The position numbers and the translations under genes were made by a program. DNA of 59,665 nt from MGBC114844 sp910585855 (GTDB taxonomy: Bacteria > Bacillota > Clostridia > Lachnospirales > Lachnospiraceae): contig CBFFYP010000016.1 in NCBI GenBank assembly GCA_965646165.1, positions 1-59,665 of the forward strand, read 5' to 3'. Numbering within the stretch: the first letter of the stretch is position 1; every line of letters begins with the position of its first letter. The notes beneath the pieces are model-generated. The model was not told the origin of the DNA. It saw nothing but the letters and a program-made list of their open reading frames with translations, and ran no database searches. Below are positions 1 to 9,244 of this stretch, one piece after another.

Positions 1-1577
1 TGTCTAAAAATGCTTTTATTGAAAAACGTAAAATTCCCAGACAGCAACTTTGTCAATTCTCCTAAAGTTGGTGCGTATGTGGCAAACACCCGAACCTCCA
101 AATCCAACTTGTTTTTCAAATAATCTTTAATATCGCTGATTACCTTCTGTTTTGCAGTTGCAGTAAAACAGGATACCGGAATTTTCTTATTTTTCCCCTT
201 CTTTTTCTGCAGTTCCCGAATAAAATCACCAATATACAGATAATCTACACGAAAATCCTGTCCCCATGCCGAAAAACAGTGTGCCTCATCAATGACAAAA
301 CGTGCAATACTTCTAGCTAAAAACAGCCTCTCTATCGTTTTCGATCGCAGCATCTCAGGAGAAATATACAAAATAGAAGCCAAACCACTCTCCACCCGTT
401 CCAAAGCCTCTGACCGCTCTAACGGACTTAAAAGCCCGTTTACCGTAACCGCATCCGCAATCCCCTTCTTTTCCAAATTGTCAACCTGATCTTTCATCAA
501 AGACTGCAAAGGCGAGATCACCACAGTCAGCTCTTTTCCCGCATCCCCTGCAAGTAAAGCAGGAAGCTGAAATGTCAGTGACTTTCCCCCGCCTGTAGGA
601 AAAATTGCCAGCAAAGATTCCTGTGAAACAGCAGCCTTTACTGCATCCTCCTGCAAAGGATTTCCATCATACACCCGAAATTCATCATAGCCAAATATCG
701 CTTTCAGCCGCTTATGCAAATCCCACTGCTTTTCACAATATGCACACCCTTCCCTGCAGGGAATCCCACAAAGCTGCCTCATAACCTCCTCAATATCAGA
801 AAACTGCATATGTACCCAACGGGGAATAATCGAATAACGATCATTTACATTAATCAAAGCAAGACAATACGCCAATTCAATAGGATACTCCATAATCAAT
901 CTCTCCAGCGCCGCATGTTCACAAATCTTTCCCTTCAAATAACCATGAATTTCCTGTGCAAGCTCTCTTCTTGACATCGGCTTCCTATTTCTTAAATGTT
1001 CCACACAAACCGCATCCATAAGATACCAAAAAAAACCAAAAAACTCCGTTCTCTGAAATAAAAGATCAAAAAGAATTCTCTGAAACCTCTCCGGCAAAGC
1101 ACAATAAGTATTCCATTCATCATAAAACAGTTCCTTTGCCTTTATCGAATCATTTAACGGATTATTCAGTTCCCCTGTCTGAATCTTATCATCCTTTACC
1201 AAAGCATGATACGGCTTACACGGAAACAGCAAAGCAGATAAATAAAGCGTATCAATCGGGCAAACAACCCATTCTCTCTGCGATAAGTAACGACTTCTAT
1301 AATCCCTATAAACAATCGGAAACTCCTTACAAAGATAGTGCATATCATGTGCCAAAATATTATGCCCGCAGATATAATAATAATTCCTTATAAATTCCCC
1401 AAACTCCCGTGATATTCTGGTATGAATCCTCTTGTCATCAAAAGAAACTGCACCATAATCCAAAATCTTTTTCGTTTTTACACTTACTTCCGTATCCACA
1501 AAAACAATAGATTCCTTATTTGGCTTATCAGATATTTTTCTCGTACGTTTTAAATTTAACCTTATATTCCACTTCAT
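1..1577 (-). CDS. DEDDh exonuclease-RecQ helicase fusion (C-terminus cut by window edge)
   Basis: Reading leftward from an ATG at 1577, the frame stays open for 525 codons to the window edge, so the C-terminus is missing. Around residue 26 there is a DxE exonuclease motif (VFVDTEVS), then GHNILAHD and an H-x4-D motif (HALVKD), which together make a DEDDh 3'-5' exonuclease. Near residue 275 is a cysteine cluster (CGIPCREGCAYC). A RecQ-type SF2 helicase follows: Walker A FPTGGGKS near 326, VVISPLQSLMKDQ, the Walker B and aromatic loop DEAHCFSAWGQDFR near 430, and SCFTATA. The fusion would pair strand degradation with 3'-5' unwinding. Domain calls are secure; the role in repair or phage defence is inferred from the neighbouring Panacea/GNAT genes. 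No ribosome site is obvious. Confidence 0.85.
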   Translation of the reverse strand, partial: MKWNIRLNLKRTRKISDKPNKESIVFVDTEVSVKTKKILDYGAVSFDDKRIHTRISREFGEFIRNYYYICGHNILAHDMHYLCKEFPIVYRDYRSRYLSQREWVVCPIDTLYLSALLFPCKPYHALVKDDKIQTGELNNPLNDSIKAKELFYDEWNTYCALPERFQRILFDLLFQRTEFFGFFWYLMDAVCVEHLRNRKPMSRRELAQEIHGYLKGKICEHAALERLIMEYPIELAYCLALINVNDRYSIIPRWVHMQFSDIEEVMRQLCGIPCREGCAYCEKQWDLHKRLKAIFGYDEFRVYDGNPLQEDAVKAAVSQESLLAIFPTGGGKSLTFQLPALLAGDAGKELTVVISPLQSLMKDQVDNLEKKGIADAVTVNGLLSPLERSEALERVESGLASILYISPEMLRSKTIERLFLARSIARFVIDEAHCFSAWGQDFRVDYLYIGDFIRELQKKKGKNKKIPVSCFTATAKQKVISDIKDYLKNKLDLEVRVFATYAPTLGELTKLLSGNFTFFNKSIFR

Positions 1578-1778
1578 TTTACTTATACCCTTTATTGTAA
1601 ATTATATCTGTACCAATTATACAGCAGCTACCTATACCAAGCAATAAATATAACAGAAATTTTAAATTAGTGCACAACCCTTTTTTTCATAAAAATAACT
1701 GCCAGACCTCGAAAAATTCTGGCAGTTGGTGTAAAATACAAGTATGCAGTCACTAAATATTTTAAAGTAATAGTTTAT

Positions 1779-2666
1779 TTATACAATCTCATCTTCATCA
1801 TCTGGATTAAAATTTTCAAAAAAATTTTCTCGATTTTTCTTCATCAAGTTTATATCCTGACACATAAACTCACAACAAAAATCATAAAAAGGCTTATTTG
1901 TTCCTAAATCTTGTTTCTTTTGAAATTTTAAAGAAACATCATAATAGTTTACTAACGAACCATCTTCTGACAAATCCGCTGCAAATAAAAATGCATATTC
2001 ACATCCTACTATCTCTTGCACTTCAAAAAATTTAGGAGCAATAAATTTCCAATATAATGTTTCTCCCATTGTATGCCCTAGATGATAACTCTTCCATTTC
2101 TTTTTCAAATTATCATTTGTACAAAAATGAACCAATTCTATTCCTGAATATGTACTCAATACTCTAAATATTTTATCATTATCTTCTATCTTTTTTTCAT
2201 CAGATAATTGAAACAAAAATTGCTCTTTATTCTTTTTCTTATTAATCAACAATTCGATAAAATCCTGAATTAAAATTCTATCTCCCACTTGATATTTCAT
2301 TAAAATTTCATTTGCCTCATCTACCACCTCTTTGTTATCTTTATTTACATTTTCTATCGCTTGTATTAAGATCAACAAGCGCTGTATATCCTGCTTAATC
2401 TCATTTTCATCCTGCAAAGGCTCAAATAACGCTCCACATTTTAACGAGAAAAACATTAAAACTTCTTTCTCTTTTGTTTTTATAATATAATATATAGTCT
2501 TTCCATCCCTATCTTCCTCTAATCCATATTTTTTAAAATAAGATACAAGAGATGAGCCCCTCTTATTTTCAAACGACTGTATCAAACTTTCATTCTCTTT
2601 GCTTTTGGACAATCTCTCACATACAAGATTATCTAATATTCGTTCTTGTTCATCTAATATTTTCAT
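1779..2666 (-). CDS. GNAT-like protein paired with a Panacea domain protein (possible toxin)
   Basis: 295 residues. The N-terminal half is charged and helical without a domain I can name. The C-terminal third carries a pattern like the core of GNAT acetyltransferases: IELVHFCTNDN, a helix ending in EVQEIVGCEYAFLFAADL, then LVNYYDVSLKF, matching the usual strand-helix-strand with an FYxxxGF-like end. The conserved acetyl-CoA loop (Q/RxxGxG/A) is not clear, so catalysis is uncertain. The gene starts 13 bp after the Panacea ORF with a weak ribosome site, so translation may be coupled. Panacea domains act as antitoxins for many unrelated toxins, so this partner is a candidate toxin. The fold assignment is by eye and the function is inferred. 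Confidence 0.6.
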   Translation of the reverse strand: MKILDEQERILDNLVCERLSKSKENESLIQSFENKRGSSLVSYFKKYGLEEDRDGKTIYYIIKTKEKEVLMFFSLKCGALFEPLQDENEIKQDIQRLLILIQAIENVNKDNKEVVDEANEILMKYQVGDRILIQDFIELLINKKKNKEQFLFQLSDEKKIEDNDKIFRVLSTYSGIELVHFCTNDNLKKKWKSYHLGHTMGETLYWKFIAPKFFEVQEIVGCEYAFLFAADLSEDGSLVNYYDVSLKFQKKQDLGTNKPFYDFCCEFMCQDINLMKKNRENFFENFNPDDEDEIV

Positions 2667-2679
2667 CTGCTATATCTTC

Positions 2680-3150
2680 TTAACTTAATCCCAACTGTGC
2701 AAGCATTTCTCTTCGTTTTTGAATACGCTTTGCATCTTTCCTAATATCTTCTATATTCATTGGATTATCACTATTCTCTCCTTCTAAAATACCTATACGA
2801 GAATTTTTCCATGAATATTCTCCATGTGTCAATCGGCTTAAGTTCCAAGAATCCTTTCCTGCATATTCTTCAAATACTTTATCCATAATACAAGTAATAC
2901 GTTTCACAATATCTTCAGGAATTACACTATAAAAAGCATTTTCTTTATAAATAGAACGAATTTCTTTCAAAATAGGTCCAAATTTCCATCCATAAAAAAC
3001 AGCATCAAACAAAGGTTCTTCCTTCTGTATCAAAGACTCTCTTTGAGCAAAATACATAAGTTTATGAAGTTTCATTTCATCAATTTTTGTATGATACTCA
3101 TTTTTATATCTATTAAAAATATATGAGGCAACATTCATTAAATCTTCCAT
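2680..3150 (-). CDS. Panacea (DUF4065/SocA-like) domain protein, likely antitoxin
   Basis: 156 residues. The N-terminal two thirds match the Panacea/SocA-like pattern: MNVASYIFNRY, then KLHKLMYFAQRESL, then LFDAVFYGWKFGPILKEI, a layout typical of these small helical proteins. The tail (IEDIRKDAKRIQKRREMLAQLG) is basic and helical. The start is supported by AAAGGAGG about six bases upstream of the ATG. Panacea proteins are known to neutralise diverse toxins encoded next to them. Here the downstream partner is the GNAT-like gene, in the antitoxin-first order usual for TA operons. Family call is strong, antitoxin role is inferred from context. Confidence 0.75.
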   Translation of the reverse strand: MEDLMNVASYIFNRYKNEYHTKIDEMKLHKLMYFAQRESLIQKEEPLFDAVFYGWKFGPILKEIRSIYKENAFYSVIPEDIVKRITCIMDKVFEEYAGKDSWNLSRLTHGEYSWKNSRIGILEGENSDNPMNIEDIRKDAKRIQKRREMLAQLGLS

Positions 3151-3385
3151 AGTAACCTCCTTTTAAGAATAAAATACTCTTGAAAATTCACTATTTCTAA
3201 AAATACTCTATTTTCAAACCATTCTTTCATTTTCAAGAGCTACTAAGAAACCATAAATTATATTTTTATAATTCCAACTAATAAATTATACACAATAAAA
3301 AACTATAACTAATCCTAATATACTGCTTCTAATCTTATTATATACCATTTTAAAATTATAAGCAACTATAAATAGTACATTTGTT
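3151..3385. other. AT-rich intergenic stretch
   Basis: Very AT-rich gap between the Panacea gene and yebC. I see no gene, no convincing sigma-A promoter pair on the minus strand and no repeat family member here. Confidence 0.5.
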
Positions 3386-4114
3386 CTATTCATCCCAATT
3401 ATGATAAACCGCCTGTACATCATCATCTTCATCCAGCATATCCAAAATCCGATTCATCTTCTTAATATCATTTTCATCTGTCAATTCCACCCAATTCTGA
3501 GGAATCATCGTCACTTCTGCCTCCATCATAGGAATGGAAGCCTTTTCTAACGTTTCCCGAACCGCACTAAAATCCTCCGGTGCAGTCAGCACTTCAAAAC
3601 TGTCCTCTTCCTCCGAAAAATCCTCTGCTCCAGCATCTAAAACAATCATCATCAATTCATCTGCATCCATCTCACACTCTTCTTTATCAATGATAATCTG
3701 TCCCTTTTTATCAAACATAAAAGAAACACATCCGCTCGTTCCGACATTTCCGCCGCCCTTTGTAAATGCATTCCGCACATTAGAAGCCGTCCGATTTTTA
3801 TTGTCCGTCAAAGTATCTACAATAATCGCTGTTCCATTTGGTCCATATCCTTCATAAGTATTCACTACATAATTTACGGAATTTGCATCTCCTGCTGCCT
3901 TTTTAATTCCACGATCAATCGTATCATTTGGCATATTATTTGCCTTTGCCTTAGCAATTACATCCCGAAGTTTACTGTTATTTGCCGGATCTGGTCCTCC
4001 CTCTTTTACTGCCACAGCAATTTCACGACCAATAATCGTAAAAATCTTTCCTTTCGCCGCATCATTTTTTTCCTTTTTATGCTTAATATTCGCAAATTTA
4101 GAATGTCCAGACAT
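3386..4114 (-). CDS. yebC: YebC/PmpR (TACO1) family protein
   Basis: 242 residues, the usual family length. The N-terminus is the family signature MSGHSKFANIKHKKEKNDAAKGK, followed by KLRDVIAKAKANNMPNDTIDRGIKKA and YEGYGPNGTAIIVDTLTDNKNRT. The C-terminus is acidic (MLDEDDDVQAVYHNWDE), also typical. The family was first called a transcription regulator; the mitochondrial homologue and recent bacterial work link it to translation of proline-rich stretches. An ATG with GGAGAGA upstream sets the start. It lies downstream of the CorC-like gene with a 138 bp gap, so it may be transcribed separately. Confidence 0.95.
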   Translation of the reverse strand: MSGHSKFANIKHKKEKNDAAKGKIFTIIGREIAVAVKEGGPDPANNSKLRDVIAKAKANNMPNDTIDRGIKKAAGDANSVNYVVNTYEGYGPNGTAIIVDTLTDNKNRTASNVRNAFTKGGGNVGTSGCVSFMFDKKGQIIIDKEECEMDADELMMIVLDAGAEDFSEEEDSFEVLTAPEDFSAVRETLEKASIPMMEAEVTMIPQNWVELTDENDIKKMNRILDMLDEDDDVQAVYHNWDE

Positions 4115-4252
4115 AACAATCTCTCTCCTTTTCTAAAATTAAAAAATCTACTAAAAATTTCTGTATCACTTCTATTCTCTGCACCAATTTAAAATACAAA
4201 AATCCTTCTTTCCATCTATTGACACAATATAAAAAAATAAATATCTCTCATT

Positions 4253-5638
4253 TTAACACGATTCCTCATGATGTGCAACTTCTTTTTCCTCCTGACAATC
4301 CCCCTCTATTTCTTCTGCCTTCCGAACACTCACCTGACGAATCGTCTTATTTTCAATTTGAAGCACCCGAAACTCATATCCTCCGTAAAAAATATCAATT
4401 ACATCATCTTCCTGCGGAATCCGATCAATCTGCGCTGTTAAAAAGCCATTTAATGTATCATATTCTTCTTCCCCAAACCGAATCCCTAACTTATCCGCTA
4501 CATCATTTAACCCTGCCATTCCATGAATCAAATAGCTGCCATCCTCCTGCTCCTCTATCATCTTCTCCTCTTCTTCGTCATACTCATCCAAAATATTTCC
4601 TACAATTTCCTCTAAAATATCCTCCATTGTCACCAGTCCGGCAGTCTGACCATACTCATCCACAACAATCGCCATATGTATCTTTTTTGACTGCATTTCC
4701 TTAAACAACAGATTAATATTCCGTGTTTCTGGAATAAAATGCGCCTCCCTCATCAACTCCTTAATCTCCACAACTTTGCGATTCTGATCCATTGGATGCT
4801 GCTGATAATAAATCATTGCATCTTTCAGATAGAGAATCCCGACAATATTGTCAATGTCCTCTTTATACACCGGAAAGCGGGAATTATTTTCCTGCAAAAT
4901 AAATTCCACCGTTTCCTTTAATGTCCATTCTTCATCTGCTGCCACAATATGCTTTCGATGTGTCATAATATCCGAAGCTTCTTTATCCCCAAATTCAAAA
5001 ATATTGGTAATCATCTCTGCCTCACTGGCAAGCAAAACCCCCTGTTCATGTCCCTCATTTACCATAGACATAATATCTTCTTCTGTCACATTATCATAGT
5101 CCTCATATGGATTGATTCCAAACATACGAACCAGCAGATTGGAACAAAATGTAACCACAGCCGTAATCGGTCTAAGCAGGATGCAAAGCCAAATCACCGG
5201 ATTTAAAAGAACAAATACCCACCGCTCTGCATATTGATTTCCAAGTTTTTTTGGTACTAAAACTCCAAATACCATTACCAAAACAAGCAGACACAGAGCC
5301 GGAATCAATCCAACCAAAAGACTAAGCAAAAGCGGATTCCATACTTCCTGCACAGATACAAAAAAATGACGTATCATTCTCTGAAGCAGCCGATACTCGT
5401 AAATTCCAGTCACCATGCTGACAATAAAAACTGTTGTCAGCATAGTATTAATAAACTCCGTTGGATGCTCTGCAATCTTTTGTGCCTTTTTTGCCTTTTT
5501 CTCTCCCTCCTCTGCTCTCCTTTCCAATTCACTTCCGTTTAAATTCTGAATCGCCGCTCCAAATCCGTTGACAATCGCCAACAATGCTACCAACAGCCCA
5601 AATACCGCCAAGCCCCATATAGGACTTCCCTCTTCCAT
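4253..5638 (-). CDS. CNNM/CorC-HlyC family membrane protein with CBS pair
   Basis: About 461 residues from the ATG at 5638, which has AAAGGAG ten bases upstream; an upstream in-frame start at 5725 lacks such a site. Order: an N-terminal membrane helix (WGLAVFGLLVALLAIVNGFG), three more hydrophobic segments in a CNNM-type transmembrane region, a CBS pair (from IMTHRKHIVAADEEWTL to the DEYGQTAGLVTMEDILEEIVG block), and a C-terminal CorC_HlyC domain (YLIHGMAGLNDVADKLG). Proteins of this layout handle divalent cations such as Mg2+, with CBS domains sensing nucleotides; the old name hemolysin is misleading. The transported ion cannot be told from sequence. The tail ends in acidic and histidine residues (AHHEESC). 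Confidence 0.88.
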   Translation of the reverse strand: MEEGSPIWGLAVFGLLVALLAIVNGFGAAIQNLNGSELERRAEEGEKKAKKAQKIAEHPTEFINTMLTTVFIVSMVTGIYEYRLLQRMIRHFFVSVQEVWNPLLLSLLVGLIPALCLLVLVMVFGVLVPKKLGNQYAERWVFVLLNPVIWLCILLRPITAVVTFCSNLLVRMFGINPYEDYDNVTEEDIMSMVNEGHEQGVLLASEAEMITNIFEFGDKEASDIMTHRKHIVAADEEWTLKETVEFILQENNSRFPVYKEDIDNIVGILYLKDAMIYYQQHPMDQNRKVVEIKELMREAHFIPETRNINLLFKEMQSKKIHMAIVVDEYGQTAGLVTMEDILEEIVGNILDEYDEEEEKMIEEQEDGSYLIHGMAGLNDVADKLGIRFGEEEYDTLNGFLTAQIDRIPQEDDVIDIFYGGYEFRVLQIENKTIRQVSVRKAEEIEGDCQEEKEVAHHEESC

Positions 5639-5762
5639 TTTTAAAAATCTCCTTTGCATTTTATAGTGTAAGAATCGCATGATATAGTTAGGAATATAGC
5701 ATCTATTTTTAGTTTCGTCAAGCAAATGCTGATATGTACATGACGAACGCCCTGTGCTTTCT

Positions 5763-6107
5763 CTATTCTAACTCCAAACTCACACACAACGCTTGATTTA
5801 CCTTTCCCATAATTTCCTTATCCAAATGGCAGACCCGATCCTTTAGTCTTTTTTTATCAATCGTCCGAAGCTGTTCTAAAAGAATAACAGAATCCTTTAC
5901 TATATCATAACGATTGCTATCCAATTCCACATGAGTAGGAAGTTTTGCCTTATTCATTTTTGAAGTAATCGCTGCACAAATCACAGTCGGACTATGTTTA
6001 TTTCCTACATCATTTTGAATAATCAAAACCGGACGTATCCCGCCCTGTTCCGATCCAATTACCGGACGTAAATCCGCATAATAGATATCTCCCCTGCGAA
6101 TCATCAT
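5763..6107 (-). CDS. ndoA: MazF/NdoA (EndoA) family mRNA interferase
   Basis: About 114 residues. The motifs RGDIYYADLRPVIGSEQGGIRPVLIIQND and TVICAAITSK are those of the PemK/MazF fold; EQGGIRPV holds the conserved arginine and TSK the conserved Thr/Ser. These toxins cut single-stranded mRNA at short sites. I place the start at 6107 because GGAG sits nine bases upstream; starts at 6122 and 6104 are also possible. The gene lies 102 bp downstream of alr, the same synteny as Bacillus subtilis alr-ndoAI-ndoA, but the small antitoxin gene that sits between them in Bacillus is absent here. Confidence 0.9.
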   Translation of the reverse strand: MMIRRGDIYYADLRPVIGSEQGGIRPVLIIQNDVGNKHSPTVICAAITSKMNKAKLPTHVELDSNRYDIVKDSVILLEQLRTIDKKRLKDRVCHLDKEIMGKVNQALCVSLELE

Positions 6108-6209
6108 ATTTTCACGCTCCATCTGTTTCCATTCCTCTACTTCTTATTGCCTGTCTGTTTCTCACAGGCTTATCTTAAGTATCTCCAGATTTTGCATGGC
6201 TATTCCACT

Positions 6210-7442
6210 TTAAAGCATAGATTCGTAGGAATGATAAGCATATGGCTCTCCGTTTCTTACATGCACTCTTGGTATTCGTTTGCCTAAATTGCAGATAAAT
6301 TCATAATGAAAGGTATTTCCAACCAAACTGCACAGCTCCTCTACCGTAATACATTCCTCCTGATCTCTTCCTACTAAAATCACCTCATCCCCTACACAGA
6401 CATCCGAAATCTCACTGACGTCTACCATAAATTGATCCATACAGATTCTTCCCCGAATCGGTGCTTTTTTCCCATGAATCAATACGTAACCGCAATTTGA
6501 AAGTGCTCTGGGATATCCATCCCCATACCCGACTGGAATCGTTGCAATCCTCTCCTGTTTCGGTGTCACATAAGTAGATCCATAACTAATGCCAACTCCT
6601 GCTGCCACATCTTTTACCATTACCACATGACTGATTAAAGACAGCACCGGCTTTAATTCTACCCGATCCATGCAAACCTCATCGGAAGGATAAAACCCAT
6701 ATAAAGCGATTCCTGCCCGCACCAAATTAAAATCCGTTTCTCTCATATCAATAATTCCTGCACTATTTGCACAGTGATAATAGGAAGCAGTAATTCCTCT
6801 CTCCTCCGCTTTTCTAATAAACTCCTGATATAAAAGAAGCTGCTGCCATGCCGATGTTTTATCCATTTCATCTGCCGAGCTAAAATGTGTAAAAATACCT
6901 TCTACTTCTATGTATGGCAGCCTGCTAATCTCCTCCAAAAGATCCAATGAAGCCTGATTTGCCAAAACCCCTAACCGACTCATTCCAGTATCCAATTTAA
7001 AATGTACTTTTGCTGCCTTTTTCAACTTTTCCGCTATATCAGAAAGCTTCTTACAAGTTTCCAAAGAATACACATCTATACTGATATCTTCAGAAATCAC
7101 AGTAGGAAATAGACTTTCATGGACATATCCTAAAATCAAAATCATTTTCTTCCGCCCATGTCTTCTTAGACTAACCGCTTCCTCTACTGTTGCTACTCCA
7201 AAACCACATACCTCTTCTTCAATTACTTCTGAAAGATAATCCGCTCCATGCCCATAAGCATCTGTTTTTACAATCGCCATTAACTCTGTTTTTGGTGACA
7301 GATTCGCTTTCATCTGTGCAATATTAAACAATACTGCATCTTCATCAATCTTTGCATAAACCCGAGCTAAATTTCCAGAATTCAGATCAATCTTTTGTGG
7401 CAGTTCTTTCTTCCCATTTAAACTGCCTTCTTCCCTTTCCAT
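6210..7442 (-). CDS. alr: Alanine racemase
   Basis: About 410 residues. PLP-binding lysine lies in AIVKTDAYGHGA near the N-terminus, and the second catalytic residue, tyrosine, in GVGISYGSTYVT, with IPVGYGDGYPRALSN and RGRICMDQFMVDVS following; all are fold-type III racemase signatures. It interconverts L- and D-alanine for peptidoglycan. I choose ATG 7442, preceded by AAAGGAGG eight bases upstream, over the upstream in-frame codon at 7493. The resulting N-terminus has a roughly 20-residue charged extension before the barrel. It is followed by mazF on the same strand. Confidence 0.95.
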   Translation of the reverse strand: MEREEGSLNGKKELPQKIDLNSGNLARVYAKIDEDAVLFNIAQMKANLSPKTELMAIVKTDAYGHGADYLSEVIEEEVCGFGVATVEEAVSLRRHGRKKMILILGYVHESLFPTVISEDISIDVYSLETCKKLSDIAEKLKKAAKVHFKLDTGMSRLGVLANQASLDLLEEISRLPYIEVEGIFTHFSSADEMDKTSAWQQLLLYQEFIRKAEERGITASYYHCANSAGIIDMRETDFNLVRAGIALYGFYPSDEVCMDRVELKPVLSLISHVVMVKDVAAGVGISYGSTYVTPKQERIATIPVGYGDGYPRALSNCGYVLIHGKKAPIRGRICMDQFMVDVSEISDVCVGDEVILVGRDQEECITVEELCSLVGNTFHYEFICNLGKRIPRVHVRNGEPYAYHSYESML

Positions 7443-7623
7443 TTTTTCTTCCTCCTTTTTCCTCTCTTTATTATACCTACGTGTGAAATACACAACTTAC
7501 AACAAAAATTTGAAAATCCTTATTATTTTTTCTATATCCTAACCCATTATCTATAAAAAAACAAGATCTATATATTCCTCAGCAGGATAACTTATAAACT
7601 GAAAAAAGGATAAAATTTTGATT

Positions 7624-9168
7624 TTATGGTATCAAAAAACGACCAGACTCTATCTCTTTCCAAACCTGTACAATTCCATCCAATATATCTGAAGCACAAA
7701 GAGCATGTTCCCCGACCTTTGCAGCAGCCATCTCTCCGACAAGTCCATGAAAATAAACTCCCATCTCTGCCGCTTTCTGCCCGGTAAGCCCCATTGCCAA
7801 CATTCCAGCAATTACTCCGGTAAGTACATCCCCGGATCCGCCTGTTCCCATTCCATTACACCCAGAACTGTTAAGATACATTCCACATTCTTTCTCATCC
7901 CCTTTATTATAAGACATTACAACTGTTCTAGCATCCTTGCAAACAAGACAAACCGGATATTTTTCTGTATAATCCCTTACTTTTTGTTCCAAATTTTCTT
8001 TTATTTCAGCAATACTGCAATTACTAAGTCTGGAAAACTCTCCAAGATGTGGAGTAAAAATAACATTTTCAGCAAGTTTCTCACATGGATACTCCATCTT
8101 AGCAAATAAATTTAACCCATCGGCATCTAATACAATCGGCTTTTTTACATATTCCCATGCATAGTCTAAAACGCATTTAACCATTTCCTTTGCCATTTCA
8201 GACTGCCCTAATCCGGGACCTGCTGCAATAACATCTGCCCATTCCATCGCTTCCTTTACTTTCTCCTTAACAGTATCTTCTGTATATGTGCTTAATACCG
8301 CTTCTGGTATTTTCGTCTGTAAAATAATTCGATTTTCTTCACAGGTACAGATCCGCACCAGCCCTGCTCCCATTCGATATGCTGCCATCGCACTAAAATA
8401 AGCAGCCCCTGCCATATCCTTTGTCCCAGCAATCACTGCTACCTTTCCAAAAGTCCCTTTATTTCCATCCTTTGCTCTCTTTGGAAGTTCCTTTAAATCC
8501 TCTCTCGTATAGGTATAAATTCCTGTTTTACATCTATCAATCACTTCTTTTGGAAAACCCGGATTTTCCACTAAAACCTCCCCAGCATAAAAAGCCCCCG
8601 GAAAATATACCAATCCCACTTTTTTCACCCCAAAAGTAACCGTAAGATCTGCTTTTACAGCATCCCCTAACACTTTCCCAGTTGTACTGCAGATTCCGCT
8701 TGGAATATCCACTGCCAAAATCGGAACTTTAGAATCATTCATCTCTTTTATTACTTTCTGATAATTTCCCCTAACCTCTCTGGAAAGTCCAATTCCAAAC
8801 AATGCATCAACCAGCACAGTATATTCTCTCCAATTCAGATTTTCTCTTAAAACAGGGATTCCTAAATACTGTGCTATCTCTATCTGCCTTTTCCATTCCT
8901 CTGTACTATATTCCGACTCTACCGGAATATAAATCGCACTTCTTTGCCCCCTTTCATGTAGTATCCTAGCTACAGCAACTCCATCTGCCCCGTTATTGCC
9001 CGTTCCACAGACACACAAAACCCTTTGCTGCCTTCCATACCGCTTTTCCAAAGCCAATACCACCGAAAAAGCCGCCCGTTCCATCAAAACCAATGAAGGA
9101 ATACCAACTTCCTGAATCGTCCTTCGATCAATTTCTTTCATCTTTTCTCTATTCACCAAATACTCCAT
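7624..9168 (-). CDS. nnr: Bifunctional NAD(P)H-hydrate epimerase/dehydratase
   Basis: 514 residues with two domains. Residues 1-210 are the YjeF_N epimerase (VCGTGNNGADGVAVARIL, VDALFGIGLSREVRG, VDIPSGICSTTGKVLG). Residues 225-510 are the ribokinase-like ADP-dependent dehydratase (KVAVIAGTKDMAGAAYFSA, AAGPGLGQS, VLDADGLNL, TPHLGEFSRL, GMGTGGSGDVLTGVIAGML). It repairs NADHX and NADPHX formed by heat or enzymes. The ATG has GGAGAAAAGG just upstream. It is followed by alr after a 180 bp gap containing no gene. A small acpS gene often found beside nnr is not present in the window. Confidence 0.95.
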   Translation of the reverse strand: MEYLVNREKMKEIDRRTIQEVGIPSLVLMERAAFSVVLALEKRYGRQQRVLCVCGTGNNGADGVAVARILHERGQRSAIYIPVESEYSTEEWKRQIEIAQYLGIPVLRENLNWREYTVLVDALFGIGLSREVRGNYQKVIKEMNDSKVPILAVDIPSGICSTTGKVLGDAVKADLTVTFGVKKVGLVYFPGAFYAGEVLVENPGFPKEVIDRCKTGIYTYTREDLKELPKRAKDGNKGTFGKVAVIAGTKDMAGAAYFSAMAAYRMGAGLVRICTCEENRIILQTKIPEAVLSTYTEDTVKEKVKEAMEWADVIAAGPGLGQSEMAKEMVKCVLDYAWEYVKKPIVLDADGLNLFAKMEYPCEKLAENVIFTPHLGEFSRLSNCSIAEIKENLEQKVRDYTEKYPVCLVCKDARTVVMSYNKGDEKECGMYLNSSGCNGMGTGGSGDVLTGVIAGMLAMGLTGQKAAEMGVYFHGLVGEMAAAKVGEHALCASDILDGIVQVWKEIESGRFLIP

Positions 9169-9244
9169 TTTCCTTTTCTCCTTAATTTAATTATTCTACA
9201 TCAGTAATCTTTACAACAATTCATTTTTCAGTCTGGAATAGACA

